Shown in pieces: positions 48,001 to 60,357 of a stretch of DNA of 64,000 bases. The stretch spans positions 62,637,554 to 62,701,553 of the forward strand of contig OX485803.1 in NCBI GenBank assembly GCA_950295325.1, given 5' to 3'. Below the pieces are notes generated by a model. It ran no database searches. It was not told where the DNA came from and was given only the letters and a program-made list of their open reading frames with translations. Within the stretch, counting starts at the first letter, position 1. The number at the start of each line of letters is the position of its first letter. Both the position numbers and the translations under genes were made by a program. Source of the DNA: Polytrichum commune. Lineage: Eukaryota; Streptophyta; Polytrichopsida; Polytrichales; Polytrichaceae.

Positions 48001-49085
48001 CCACACGGCCTAGAACCACCTACCCAATCATTTGAAACTGAAATTGTTTGGCTATACCAAAGATACAAATACCGTATTCCAAAAAATAACCCACTTAAAC
48101 GTGCCCAATACACAATACCATCCCCAATACTGGATTTCCTAATAACATCATTCAATATCAATCACTCATACTTCTCATCCCCAGTTACATGCCCTACACA
48201 ATTCACCCAATTCTACTCACCATTCTCACGGGACAAAATATTTGGATCCCTAGGGAAAGCATTTGACCAAAAATAAAAGGGAATTGGTTATGCTCACCCC
48301 CACAATGCAACAGACTTACAACAAGCCATTCACTGGGCCCGCATTGCGGCCAAAAACGACCCAAATACAATCACTATACTCATTTCCCAAGATATTGACT
48401 GGTACCAAAATTACAACCCGTATACCGGCCCATTCCCGGATACACACATCATTGCCCACTTCGCCGCAGATACCATCACGTACGAAGAACCCATAATACC
48501 TCCTGAACTCAATATCACGAGGAAAGAATTATCAACACTACGAATATTCTGCATCCACCACCAAAACAACAACATTGGCATCCACGAACAAATGAGCCAA
48601 CTTACTGACATAGTAAATAATCTCCAAATATTACAAATTCACACACAAATTGCGCCACCCACCCCTCTAAATACCGCCGTCAATCCTAGCAAAAAATGGT
48701 CTAAATTAAACTATCCAAATACGCCCGCAAATAATAACATGCCTATCCCACAACTCCCAAACTACCAAACAAACTTACCACTAAAATTCCATCCTCAATT
48801 CAGCTACTATATTGATGGCTCCTTTATGAATCCCAAAGAAATCAACCCTGGAGTATGGAGAAGAGAAAGAGTTGGATATGGTATCTATAGCCCCAAGGGC
48901 CTCAATATCCCCAAAAGACTACATGGTCACCAAAACATATTACGAGCAGAAATGATAGCTATACACAAAACATTAAGAATCATCAACACACAATACCCTA
49001 ATGAACCCGCATACATATTTACCGATAGTCTAAACGTATTACACCTACTTACACTACTACAGAACACGTCTTTTACAACTGGGTT
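45050..49085 (+). mobile_element. Non-LTR retrotransposon (LINE) with reverse transcriptase and RNase H, decayed
   Basis: Across frames: a linker with NNKAPGPD (45590), the RT region with SWKTSLTILLYKKGDP, then KPIALANTIYKI, LYIDFKNAFVSI, GTIQGDTLSPYLF and YTDD (the catalytic box, usually YADD), then thumb. About 1.2 kb of unassigned coding-like sequence follows (47900-48600), then RNase H (YYIDGSF, ILRAEMIAIHKTL, FTDSLNVL). Stops at 45627 and 46244 and several frame changes make it non-functional. The plus strand is strongly A/C-rich, unlike its neighbours. The RNase H breaks off near 49085, where CACTA-type sequence begins. No endonuclease was seen; the 5' end is truncated. Confidence 0.85.
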
Positions 49086-50358
49086 TTTCAACTTCCACAA
49101 GTGAGAAAACTCGGACTTTACTAACGTGGAAAACGACCAGTCGCTTCAGACAAGCAGTAAAGTGTCGTCATAGTCATGTCGGACAGGGCGTTCCCAATGG
49201 AATCGTTCCCAATGGCAGTGAAGTTTGAGGTGCTCCAAGGCTTTACTACTTAAAGTAAATGTCCTCCTTTACTCCCCCTCGTCAATAATAGTACAATAAG
49301 ACACAAGTTTATATTACTAGGTCCAGTGGACTAGTGGTACTAGCACCAGTCATGTATGGTGATTGCACTTCACTACACAAAGTGAGAATATGTAAAATGC
49401 CAATACATACATTCCATTTTGGCCCTTAGCATTAAGAACGTGCTTGCAACAAATATCTTTTCACGTGGCGATAATTAGGTCAATTAATTCTCACACATTA
49501 CTGTCTCCCGTTATCGCGGACAACAAACCGGGGATTCACTAACGTTGCGTAGTAAGCGTCTGTAACTGCTAATAGTAAATATATACAATGAATGCTCATT
49601 TTTCTTACTACATATCGTAATATCCATTTCACTGAATTGAGTAATGTTTACATTAACCAAGTAATTTGTGCCTACGTTGTGAGGTCCTGTAGTTGTCGTT
49701 TGTAATTATTATGTATTACTAGTAATGAAGTGCATATAACTTTGCCAAGTGACATGTTTTGTAATGATAATTACTATCTTTACTGTATCAAGTAACAAGT
49801 GGTTCACTTCACACAGTGATACGCTTATGGAATGCACATTATATTGCCAATGGTCATACTAGGCAATTACTCTACGTGGTAAGCGTCTGTGACTATCCAG
49901 AGTGGACGAATATGGAAATGGCGTATATATCTTACTTGGCGTAGTCATAAATACTTTACTATGAAAGTATTGTGGACAACTAACCTTGGTGCTTTCCCTA
50001 CTTTGTGAGGTCATGTGGTTTACTTATGTATTTAAGGTTTATTACTAGTAGTGAAGTTCAAGTCCACTTAGCAGAGTGCCATGTTTATGATGCAAATGAT
50101 TTCGTTTACTGGATCTACTAACCAAGGATGACTCAACATAGTCATATGTTGAGAACATGCACAAATGTTATGCACAAACTGAGTTATGATGTTCAAAAAC
50201 CCAACTCATGTTCATATAATAGTGTATCATGAATGTTTCACAACTTGCTACTAACAATGGTAATCATTGAACTCCATAGGAGTAAATGTCTAAAAATCAG
50301 CATAGGTTTACATATCCACTTCACGCTCACGTAGCCGCACACAACCTTACACACTCAC
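49086..50358. mobile_element. CACTA-type end region with repeated short motifs
   Basis: Non-coding. Variants of gtagtaagcgtctgtaactg occur at 49548 and 49880, with relatives at 51128 and 52771, plus many tagtaatg, cttactac and cttcactgtg words. Short motif arrays of this type are typical subterminal or intronic sequence of CACTA elements. I could not identify the exact terminus. Confidence 0.5.
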
Positions 50359-50871
50359 TTGACCAAAGAATGAAATGGCCCTTCGCTTGGCCAATTGTAG
50401 TGACAGGAGGATCGTCTCCATTGAGAGGTTCAAGTAGGGGATAGTCGTCTTGATAGGACTCCGTAATTGTCAACGAAACATACATCTTGCCAATCACCTT
50501 TCCGTGCAACATACCACCCGCTACATTCTGAATAACACCCTTGGCAATATGCTTGGCCTTCGAATCCTCCTCTTCATAGCCACACAAGTATACCACATCC
50601 CCCATTGTTTGCACAATTGCGACAACCACAAGTTAGTGTTAAGAATATAATATTTTTTGGGTTGCGAGTGGTCCAATCATTGAATACTGCAATGTCCATA
50701 ACATGTGCTTACCAATTCATAAGTGGGCTGACTTTTCTTTGGAGCCTTCGTGGCAAGGGGGGGTTTATCACCCTGACGCTTATCCACCACTTCTTTGTCT
50801 CCTTCTTTCTCAATTTTCTTCGAGCCCTTTTTTAATGGGCTACACCTCAACTTGTCTGCAATGTTATTCAA
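50359..50871 (-). pseudogene. CACTA accessory gene, DUF8039-like exons
   Basis: Exon about 50871-50713 is Lys-rich (KGSKKIEKEGDKEVVDK) and ends at a GT donor. The exon from about 50620 to 50359 reads VIQNVAGGMLHGKVIGKMYV, then TTIGQAKGHFILW. This is the pattern of the DUF8039 domain found in plant CACTA-associated proteins (LHG near the start, TLGxAxGxFILWP at the end). The acceptor before it appears mutated (gtgcaa where gtgcag is expected). It follows the Transposase_24-like exons on the same strand and is probably part of the same gene. Confidence 0.55.
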
Positions 50872-51340
50872 CCATTTTAGCCTTACACTGAACCATTATT
50901 GCATTGGCAAACTGAATCAAATTCAAACACAGACCTAGTTTTAGCAAATGTAGCTGAGTCCTGGTTTAGGACATTTCTACAGCTCCATCTTGGTTTGCAC
51001 AACTTCCTACATAGATGTAGATATCTTGAAATCCACCTCTATTATCTAAACACTCCACGGCTTAGCTGATATCACATTACTGCATCTAGTAATGTAGGAC
51101 GACTATGTGGTAGGTCAATAACTGTACGTAGTAAGCTTCAATGACTACGGGTAGTAATAAAATAAAACTTTAAGGACATTATTGCATACTTGCTACAGCG
51201 ATACTTCACTGTGTATAGTTATGTTTACATAACTATATAAGTTAGCATAAAGACTCAACATAATCAAGTAAAGTTTTGATAAAGTGACCTTTCTGAATCA
51301 TTGGACCGGCCTCCAAAGTTAACTTCTCCACTTTGCTCAG

Positions 51341-52658
51341 TCATATGCGCTTTGGTTTAGGTCCCCTCTCAGTTTTCACATCCCCTTCGTGTGTCTTCAC
51401 ACCATCGTGAGATGTTGGCCTTCCAATTGATTGAACTGCCCCACTAGATACCTCTTGTGCCTGTGCATAACTCAACCACACACATGCCTAAGAGACAACT
51501 CAATTATTGGACACCAAACAAGGCTCTGAAATTATATTACAATGCACTTTGCGAATTGAACACATAGGTTGTGGAATGCCATAGTTCTCAAATTGCTCGC
51601 AAACTGAATTCATACCTGGTCTTGCTCCTCGTGTCCTGAGGATGCTTTTTGAGATCCGCAAGGGATCTCTGTACTCAACACAATAGGCTTCTCACCAGCA
51701 TTGCCAAAGTCAAGAACCTTGCTTACAGGGTCTCTGGACATAGAACGTGCAGTAGGAGACACACTCCTACGGGAGTTCTCCTTTCCTTTGTCATCATGAG
51801 GGGAAGGGGCTCCACGTGAGGGTCCACTCGCCATTCCTTCCACCGTGATGCCAAGCTTGGCCATCACGGCATCAAGCGAGGATTGCATTCTCATTTGCAT
51901 TATGTTTAATCGCTCATCTAATGCCCTCACCTCTGCCCTCACTTCCTCTATTCCAGAGTTGCTTGTGCGGCTTATATGCGGGGAAATACCAAATCCGCCT
52001 TCGTACTGGGCATCACTAACCCCCCCCCTTGACAAATTCGAAGACATCGGCCGGCCACCTCTCGATCGCGAGGTGTTCTTGTCCTTGACAAGCTCCACCT
52101 CCACCTCGTCCTAGCGGGGGTCCCTGTTCAGCTCCAAGGCCTGCACAATTGAATCACAAAGTCAAAAACCCAGGAACAATCAACGAAATTCAAATATTAC
52201 AGTGAGTTGCAAAACTAACTCAAGACTACTCACCAGCCGAGCTCGGACCTCCCCTTCGCTACGTCCAAAGGAAGAGACTTTTTTCACGCACTTCCTCGCC
52301 TCCCGCATCACATTTGCTTGCTCAATTTTGCGAGGATCGCGTGTCAGTTCAACCATGTTGAGCCAGTGGTCCAAGCGGATAGACTCAGGCCTGCATAAAC
52401 CTTTTGATATGCACATTTTCATCTGCGCTCTCTTACTTTTCAGCTGCTGACCTAGGTTAGATTTGAAAATTTCATACCTCAATACTCTCGTTTCTCCACA
52501 AGAGCCGCGATACTCCCAATTCTCCTTCATCCGTGTGAATACGTTATCGAGAGCTGTTTCGGACTGATCGTTCACGTTGTCCACGCTCCAGTCCAAATCG
52601 CTGGAGTAGCCTCGCAGCGCATTCAGCCACTGCGGCCTATAAACTCCACTGGGATTGC
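51341..52658 (-). pseudogene. CACTA accessory (TNPA-type) gene, Transposase_24-like exons
   Basis: Exons 52658-52234, 52140-51616 and 51460 to about 51341, with matching phases. The first carries a Trp- and Arg-rich region (RPQWLNALRGYSSDLDW, LDHWLNMVELT, ANVMREARKCV) typical of Transposase_24-like plant proteins. The second has a coiled-coil stretch (IEEVRAEVRALDERLNIMQM) and a Ser/Arg-rich tail. An in-frame TAG at 52113-52111 and a TGA at 51343 break it. Such accessory proteins bind element ends in characterised En/Spm systems. Divergent from the TNP2 gene at 61861. Confidence 0.6.
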
Positions 52659-53079
52659 CTACAAAAAATATTACGAATCAACAACAAACCTCCTTCAAAG
52701 TATAACAATATTCATATGTTATGCTGCATACAAATTACATTGTCACAAGTTGTAGTAAAAACTAACTCTACGTAGTAATCATCTGCGACTGCTAAGAGTG
52801 AATACATCTAGTAATGGGGTATATCTCTTACTTCATGGAGTGATAAACACCTTACTATGTCAAGTAATGTTGACAACAAGGTTTGGTATTACTACAAGTA
52901 GTGAGGTACATATCGAATTCGCTAAGTGTATAGAATGCAAATGAGTTCGGTTACTGTAACGAGTAACATGCATATTACTCAACTTAGTCGTATGGTTATA
53001 GCGATAGTTTTTGATGTTTGGATGCAATGACAAACATCTAAGGAACTTTGCATAAAATACTGGGTTGGCTATGGTTTAC

Positions 53080-54561
53080 CGTTATCGTCAAGATCGACAA
53101 CAAATCTTGGCTTTCCCTCCCGGGCTCTCTCATCGAATTCATCCCGGCATGCTTTATTCGCTGCCCTCCTCTTGGCCTTCATCTGCGAGTTGTGATTGGA
53201 AGTCCTTCGCATTGCAACTCCATCTTCTTCTTCGTCGCTGCTGTGCGCCCTCACGGAGTGGCGGCGTGATGTTAATGCCAACTCCCGTTTCATAATTAAC
53301 AATTTTTTTTTTCTATCTCTAAGGCTAGCTTGGCTGCACTACTATCCTTAGAAGGGTCTGGATCATCCCTCTGAGATTGCTTTCCTCGCACCCGGACATA
53401 GTCTCTCCCGTCCTCTACCAAGATTGGCTTGCTCCAATCGAAATCTTCTTCTTCGCCGTCCTCATCCTCTTCAGCCTCACGACGATCCTCCCAACCTTCC
53501 AAATCTTCAACAGGTCCTTTCCTCTTCCCTCTGCGAGGTGAGGCCATTTTCTTCTTCCTAAAAGTCCAGCTTCTAGGAAGTTCTCTCCTCTGCAAAAACA
53601 CCCAAACAATATTCTTATTGACTATACATTGTCACATCCAAGGGCACATAGAAATTCCCTACTGTGCATAGTTAAGGGGGTCAATTAGCATATAACTTTG
53701 CTTAGTAGAGTTCAACTATGTGTAGTAAGGTTCAACTGGACAAAGTAATGTGTACGACTAGACGCAGTGATATTCAATTCCAACTGACTACAACAACACC
53801 CACAACACTTATGAAGATTATGAATGCGTTCAATGCACGAAAGTGACTATCTTCAAGCATGCAATAATTAAAGTGACATATTCAGCCAGCGAATTAGATT
53901 ACTTACCGGTTTGCCTTGGGTTGCAATGGGTTTTCTGTGGTCTTCTTTTTCTTTTTCTTCTTCTTCTTCTTCTGATGATGATGATTCTACACTATAGTCT
54001 ATGTCCTTATCAATTTTATGCTCACTAGATACACCATCTTCCTTGCTACTCTCCCTTTCCTCTATATGCGTTGATACTAATGGTTTAGTTGACAACCTGG
54101 CACTCCTCCTGGGTGGCTGAAGGGAATCTGATACCGTAGTCCTGGCATCCTCGAAAGTATTAGCAAGGAGATCTTGCATTTTGGCTAGCAAAGACGAATT
54201 GATTGCGGGAAATTTGTGAACCTCTAAAAACAAAGTCTTCACGTCTTCATCGCTCAATGTTGCTATTTCTCTAAGTAAAATTTTCAGCTTAATCTCCATA
54301 ATATTTGGTTGACAGTTGGATAGCTGCGACAAATGAACTAGGGTGAGGGTTCGAATTTAAGGTTATAAATTTTAAGTGTAAACAGTTCTCAAAGTAGACT
54401 ACAATCTCAAGCATACCAACAAGGATGGAAGTTTACCTCTTCAAAATAGCTGCCGGTTGCACCGAAGCCGCCAATGCAAGAAGTCCCAAGGATTCCAACT
54501 TCCTTCTGTTCGCTTCAATCTTAGAACGCCTTAGTCGCTCGTATTCGGACTCCACTTCCAT
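53080..54561 (-). pseudogene. CACTA accessory gene, N-terminal exons
   Basis: Exon 54323-53907 (acceptor cag at 54326-54324, donor CCG/GTAAGT) encodes MEIKLKILLREI from 54299, then PPRRSARLS and an acidic Ser/Glu run. Exon 53589-53080 follows in phase (RRELPRSWTFRKKKMASPRR, then acidic and basic patches). It contains a frame change at a run of A near 53306, beyond which the frame reads RRHSVRAHSSDEEEDG and joins in phase to the exon at 52658. A separate exon at 54561-54437 (MEVESEYERLRRSKIEANRR) matches the start of many plant Transposase_24 proteins, but its phase does not fit. Nuclear-protein-like composition. Confidence 0.5.
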
Positions 54562-56602
54562 AAAATAAGCACACTACATATGATGGAGGACCAGATTGAA
54601 GTCTACTTCACACGAACTTCATTGCTTCTAATTCTACCTCCTGGCACTCACCACAAAAGATGCACCACATTACATATTGGAGACCAATGTAACTGGACCC
54701 TTAAAGATCAACATTCTAACCCAAGTCTTTCTATAAACCACTCAATTATAGGTGTCCAGTTAGGAAGAGTGACCATATAATGCCCACATACCTTAGTGAT
54801 GCAAGGCTGATATGTCACCGAACTGAAGCCATCATATCAACACCCAAGTGAGTAATGCAATCTAGAATCCCAAAAAAGTAGCAAACAGAAAGAAAGTAGA
54901 GACTTCTGCTGTCACTTGTGCTAGCTTAAACTTGTGCTTCCATGAGAGATTTCATTCAGGAAATAAACCACAACGATTCACACCTTGAATTTCCTCACCA
55001 TCTGCGACATGCAATGACTTACTTAATCTAATTTGCTACACATTCTTCAAGTCGCATTGTTCTTTGATGCAATGTGATTGAGTCAAAGTAGGTCATCTTC
55101 AGGTTCCAACAACCCAAGTGCTTGAACACTGAAAGGTGTACAGAAGTAGCACTGTGCTTCATCATATTAAGGACCCACTCACCTTTGTTGCCACAAACAT
55201 TCCCCATAAAGAGCCCCTTCTCTTATGGAACCAACAAAGAAAATCACATTTCCTAAAGACACAAAGCCCCATCCAGGACGGGTTTAAATGCTATCGAAAC
55301 TGATTATGTACATAAGATAACTATAAATTGATTATATACATAAGAAGGTGGTACGTTCATTTTTGTCAACAACACGATTTTAATAGAATTTTGCTTGATA
55401 TGATATTTAATATTTGTTTCACATATCAAACACGCACACGAAAAAGGAACATGACATCAAAAGAGGGATCCAGACAACATCATTCTTATGTGAGGATTCC
55501 AAAAATCTACAACAAAGACATGGTTAAAAGACTCACATGAAACTTTGTACTTTTTAATCAGATGCATAGGGGTTCATTTGAAATAAATCAAAACAGAGCA
55601 GAGCATCTATTTATCCATCAACCTGACAATTGACATCATAAGAGATGTACATGTTTGAGGATTCCCTTACCTCAAGCTTGCCACTTGAACCACGAGAGAG
55701 AGGATATGTTGTGATGATTGAGAAGCTAGTCTGCAATGTATAACTTAGTAGTTGTCAGCTCTCAACCAACCAAGTGCTACGAACAAAATTTCTTCGGATC
55801 AGGAAGCAATGCAATAATACGGTACCAAACATTTCCACTTTTTCCACAGCACGAGGATTCTCACAAAAAGATAAACTCAACATAACAACACATTACACTT
55901 GCAATCGCTTCAGGTGCCCAACAAGATTTTCATTTATTAATCAACTTTAATGATTAATAGATATTGTGACTTTAGCACATTTGTTTTTCAATTACAATAT
56001 TCTATCACCCATAAAACAAAATAAAATTAACAGTGGTGTACGTATACACTACCGTGAGTGGGAGCCCATTCTACCTTTTCTTGATCATGTTTTACCAAGC
56101 TTCTAGGTAAGGTTACTTCTTTTCGAAAGGTGGACTCCTTACTGTCATCCATATTAATATGTTTGAATCACAAAAAAGTGATGGATAAAGTGATCTGAGT
56201 GTTTATGTACATACAATATACAAGATTTTATTGATAACTATTCTTCCAAAATGCTTACTATGCTTGTTTGTAGCTCATGCTCTGAAATAGAAAGTTCAAC
56301 TGTATGGATGTGATCTGTGATTTTGTGTCAGCAAGTTTGCTTCATAAAAGTTTCGGAAATCAACCATGCACTGTACACTTTATGCATAATCTTGAAAATG
56401 CAGAATATATTTAAGACAAAGTAAGAGTAGAACCACCTGAGTTGACTATCTTCCAGCCATATTATTTCTATCAAAATTTTATCAGAATCTCTGTTGAAAA
56501 GTAATGTTTTGACTGCTTGCCTGCGTTCCATCAAGTAATGCGACTTTAGTATCTTCAACTGGCTGGTTCCTTTTAATCTTTGGAGGACCAGATATACAAA
56601 CC
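54562..56602. other. No recognised gene
   Basis: Lacks the tagtaatg-type CACTA motifs, so it may be host sequence on the 3' side of the IFT20-like gene. AT-rich with only short ORFs. Confidence 0.4.
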
Positions 56603-57344
56603 TTAAACTTGCAGGCTTGAATTTGACAGACGAGCAATAGTGATTTCTTGCTCTTGCTTCACCACTAGCAGTGATTCGTACTCAGCATTTAGCCTCTGCC
56701 TCGAAACACAAAATAACGAAGAGAGTGATTTTTCAGTTCATGTCCTTATGTCGCAGAACACCAACCTTGGAACAAAGGACTTCTCAATGCTTGAAAGTTG
56801 ATCAGAGGAGGATAACCACCCCTGCTTGAGGAGAATTACTTTGAAAAGAGTGTAAAGGGGAAACAACTGATTTACAGGGGAAAGTCGCCACCCCAGGGCA
56901 TGCATGAATCTCTGGACAAAATATTAAAAATCCAAAGCAATTACAGCATGGTGCAGAAGACATCACGGTATTTGATCAACTTGGTTGACTGCCACAACCT
57001 AGTTGATGTTAGTAAGGACATGACATAATAGGAGCATTGAGGATTGCTGACGAGGATATAACACACAACAATTTCTAAGTTCATCTACATTAGTGAGCAC
57101 ACATGGATGGCACGAGAGAGAATAACCCAATTCACGGAGAAGAAAATTCATATGTTGCAGCTTCAGGAATTTATACCTCCAGTTGCTCTTCTTTGTAAGC
57201 AATCAAGATTCTTTGATCTCGTAGCTTTGCAGACCTTGTTTCAATCTCTGCAGACACCAAGTTGCGCATTCCAACAGCAGAGAGTTTAGCAGTCTCTATC
57301 TGCTGCGCTTTTTCACTCACTTGATCCAGCAATTGCTTAACCAA
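56603..57344 (-). CDS. IFT20: Intraflagellar transport protein 20 (IFT20), last two coding exons
   Basis: Exon 57344-57177 (56 codons) and exon 56695-56603 (30 codons plus TAA) join in phase 0 with GT-AG borders. The joined product reads KAQQIETAKLSAVGMRNLVS, then KEEQLE, then RLNAEYESLLVVKQEQEI. This matches the C-terminal coiled coil of IFT20 (KxxAIGxRN and the AEYESL region). IFT20 is a small coiled-coil subunit of the IFT-B particle that builds cilia; in plants it is kept only where sperm have flagella. The N-terminal third (about 45-50 residues) should lie upstream but I could not identify those exons in 57345-59000. A possible 5' UTR exon with donor ctaag/gttag ends near 58912. No break is visible in the two exons. 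Confidence 0.72.
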
Positions 57345-59500
57345 CTGCCGCCATACCAAACATGGCCACAGAAAGGTCAAGGAACTTCAGGTCACTGAAG
57401 TGCAGACTCTCAAAAATGTTCAACACAAGCAGATTTGCTTTGGAAGACATGATTAAGGAGGGTTTGAATTATGGCAAAGCCATACGCAATCAGTCCAAAA
57501 ATGTAGACATTCAACATGACTTTTGGTTGGAGTTGGTTGTTTTTGCGTACAACACCTTCCATGTTTGGTAAGTTTGCAGTGCATCCTTGGAGGTAGTGTG
57601 GAGGTTTGAATGAAGAACATTCTATGCTCACAGGTGCCAAAATAGGTTGCTCTTCATTCAAACTCGAACACCACCTCCTCGCATGCATCAACAGTGGAGA
57701 TAAATTAATATTGTTGTATGCAAATCAACCAGTCTGAGATTTCTCGATTAACCTACATGCTCTACTGGTTCAAGCATATACAACATGGTGTATTGCATGG
57801 GAAGAACATTCAGACGCAATGGATAAAGCATTACAGGTGAGAAGGCAAGAAGCTTACAACCGTCCAGTTTTCCATAGAGCAGATACACCAAGGGCAAAGT
57901 CATCTAAGAGACTTCCCAAGTGAGAACAATAATGTCAGACCAATCCGCATTCCATATGGAAAATGCTGGAAATGTTGGAGGAGTTAGGGCTTGAATTTCC
58001 ACATGGCAGAAGAAATACCAGAGTGACATAAAAAAATGTAGACTGCAAAAGAGCAAAAAACATCACTGACCAAATTCGGAAGCACCGAGGATCACCTACC
58101 ATTGCCACACTGATTTGCACTTGATGCATTTACAACCAAGGAGTGAGAATGACCTCTACTTCCACTCAAGGTGGCAACCTAAAATGTAGACAGGATACGT
58201 AGCACGAGACGAGCGTAGGCACACATTAACATGAAGCATTCCAAGAACCACAATTGAATCTCACAATCGTGCTGTTGGCTCACGAGCAGATGCACTTTAG
58301 GCAACGTCATTATAGCATCCATAAATAATGTATGTACCTCGTACTCATACATTCCATGAATGATGAGTGCACATGAAGCAAGGGCTTAAGGTAATTCTAC
58401 ACTCAACGATCGGAACGAAAAAATTGGCAAGAGTCATCCACATCGCAGGTGTGTTGGCCATGACCGATTCAAAGAACGCATGCATTCCGTTAATGATATG
58501 TACACACGAGGCACGGGCTACAGATCGAACGATAGATGAAGGTAATTCTAAACTCAACGATCCGTAGATGACCCTAAACCCTAAGTGCGCCCAAAAGCAG
58601 AACATACAACACTCAGAAGTATGTCACTCCGAATTGTGGACCACTTGCGACCGGATGGAGTCCATCCCGAGTCCACAAATGCGGCCTTTTTCGGACTCTA
58701 CCAGATGAAGCCCACAACTTGCACTAATAGCTGCAGTTATTTGAACGACTTCGGTACACAATGAACCTTCAAACATCTAGTAACACCCAAATCAACAGTT
58801 TTAACAAAAAAACAATTCCCTCAACACAAGAACACAATGTCTTTTCAACCACCAACAGCCAACATGTGAGTAGGATGGAGTATCCAAGCAGGTGGAGACA
58901 TAACTAACCTTAGCAAGGTTGAGCACTCCCAGCGCTCAGAAGCGAGAAAAGATGGGTCTCGAGGCGCAGAAGACTGGAGTGCAGTGCAAAATTGTGTTTG
59001 CTGAAACCCTAAGTGCGATATGGATGGGATGAACGAGGAATCGTATTCATCCTCCCAGATACTTCACTACTATATACGCCACCACAACCACCAGTTTTGT
59101 TCTGATTGCACGAGCTTCAAGCACCACTTCAGGACAAACACCGAGAGCATCCGGGGATGAACGTGGAGGCTAAGGGCGAATCAGAGCGTGGAAGCATGCG
59201 TAGTTGAGGGAAAGGATAGAATTCCCACAGGCGTTTCACCCTGGTGTGGTCGACAAGGCCCTTCCCGTATTGGAGTTTTTCTGCAGAGCAACACTCGGGA
59301 GATACCCTAAACCAGCCAGTGAAAGGCCTCAGAAAGGTTACATCTGCTCCATCCTCATGTAGTTTCCTCACACAGAATAGGTGTAGCTCGGTAATTGTGG
59401 ATGCGTAAGTATTTACACTCAATCATTGCATATAGTTACTATGGTCCCTTGTTTGTCAAGTCAAATACAGCCGGAAGAGGAAGTTCATGAGGTGGATATG
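57345..59500. other. Upstream part of the IFT20-like gene and unassigned sequence
   Basis: The minus strand near 59000-58912 (tagggtttcagc, then a pyrimidine-rich leader and a GT donor) resembles a plant 5' UTR exon. ORFs here (for example 57362-57571 plus and 58345-58605 minus) have no recognisable domain. An imperfect direct repeat of about 130 bp (58345-58425 and 58478-58555, word ctcaacgatc) is present. Confidence 0.4.
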
Positions 59501-60357
59501 TGCCAACTTGACTTTTCTGCACCATCCGTAACTACCCCAAATATGGTATTTAGTGTTTGATACACTAAATACAAACTTAAACACTAAATATCACTAACCC
59601 CAAAAGAAATAAGCCCCATTAAATGTACAATCAAACCCTAAATATCAACTATGGCAATATGTGGAAGTTATGCACAAATTTGGTGTTAGTATGGACATGA
59701 CATAATAGGATGGTAAAAACACTAAATATAATCAGACACTATTTAACATATTTAGTGTGCATTGTTTTCTCGAATTAGTGTAGGTTCCCATTATATCATA
59801 CGGGTAAGTATGCTTATTTATTTGGGTGAGAAAAGATGCTCCCCGTAAAAGCTATACCAACACGTAACTCCAAGTAGTAGCCCCCACTAAGCCGACAATA
59901 CAATGTACTCCAAGTTGTCCTAGTATTGTGGGGTACATGTATTTGTTACCCGTAATGAACATGAATAAACATATGTACTGCAAGAGAAACATCTTCTCTC
60001 ATCTAAAATTCCTAATTTTTCTATCACCAACTCTCATTTATCTATGCGGGCACATCTACCTAATATCTAGGTTTTGCAATGACTTCCTAGTTTATATCTA
60101 CAAATTAAATCGCAAAATGGTAAGTATCTAATTAACTGATGAACTACTCTAATTATATGATTTTGGTTATTAAATTACATATAACTACATACAGTTGTTG
60201 TTCACTGTGTCAACTACATACAGTTATTACTCAAGTACATACAGTTATTACTTAACTACAGTTCTTGTTCACTGTGTCAAGTAATGATAATCACTACATC
60301 AAGTAACGCTGTCCGTTTTAAGTAACGAGATTTTATTTGCTGAAATATAGATTCAAA
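59501..60357. other. CACTA-type spacer upstream of the SET gene
   Basis: 59541-59790 contains acactaaat/atttagtgt words like the MITE at 23308. From about 60180 arrays of acatacagttattact and caagtaatgataatcact resemble the motif arrays of 49-53 kb, suggesting that the same element family starts again here. The promoter of the SET/TNP2 transcription unit should lie here. Confidence 0.4.

Noticed and set aside
51845-52114. Plus-strand ORF opposite the accessory gene
   Set aside because: Antisense shadow of the Transposase_24-like exon.
57362-57571. 69-codon ORF with FWLELVVFAYNTF, considered as an integrase remnant
   Set aside because: A single weak similarity, no catalytic residues and no neighbouring retrotransposon domains.
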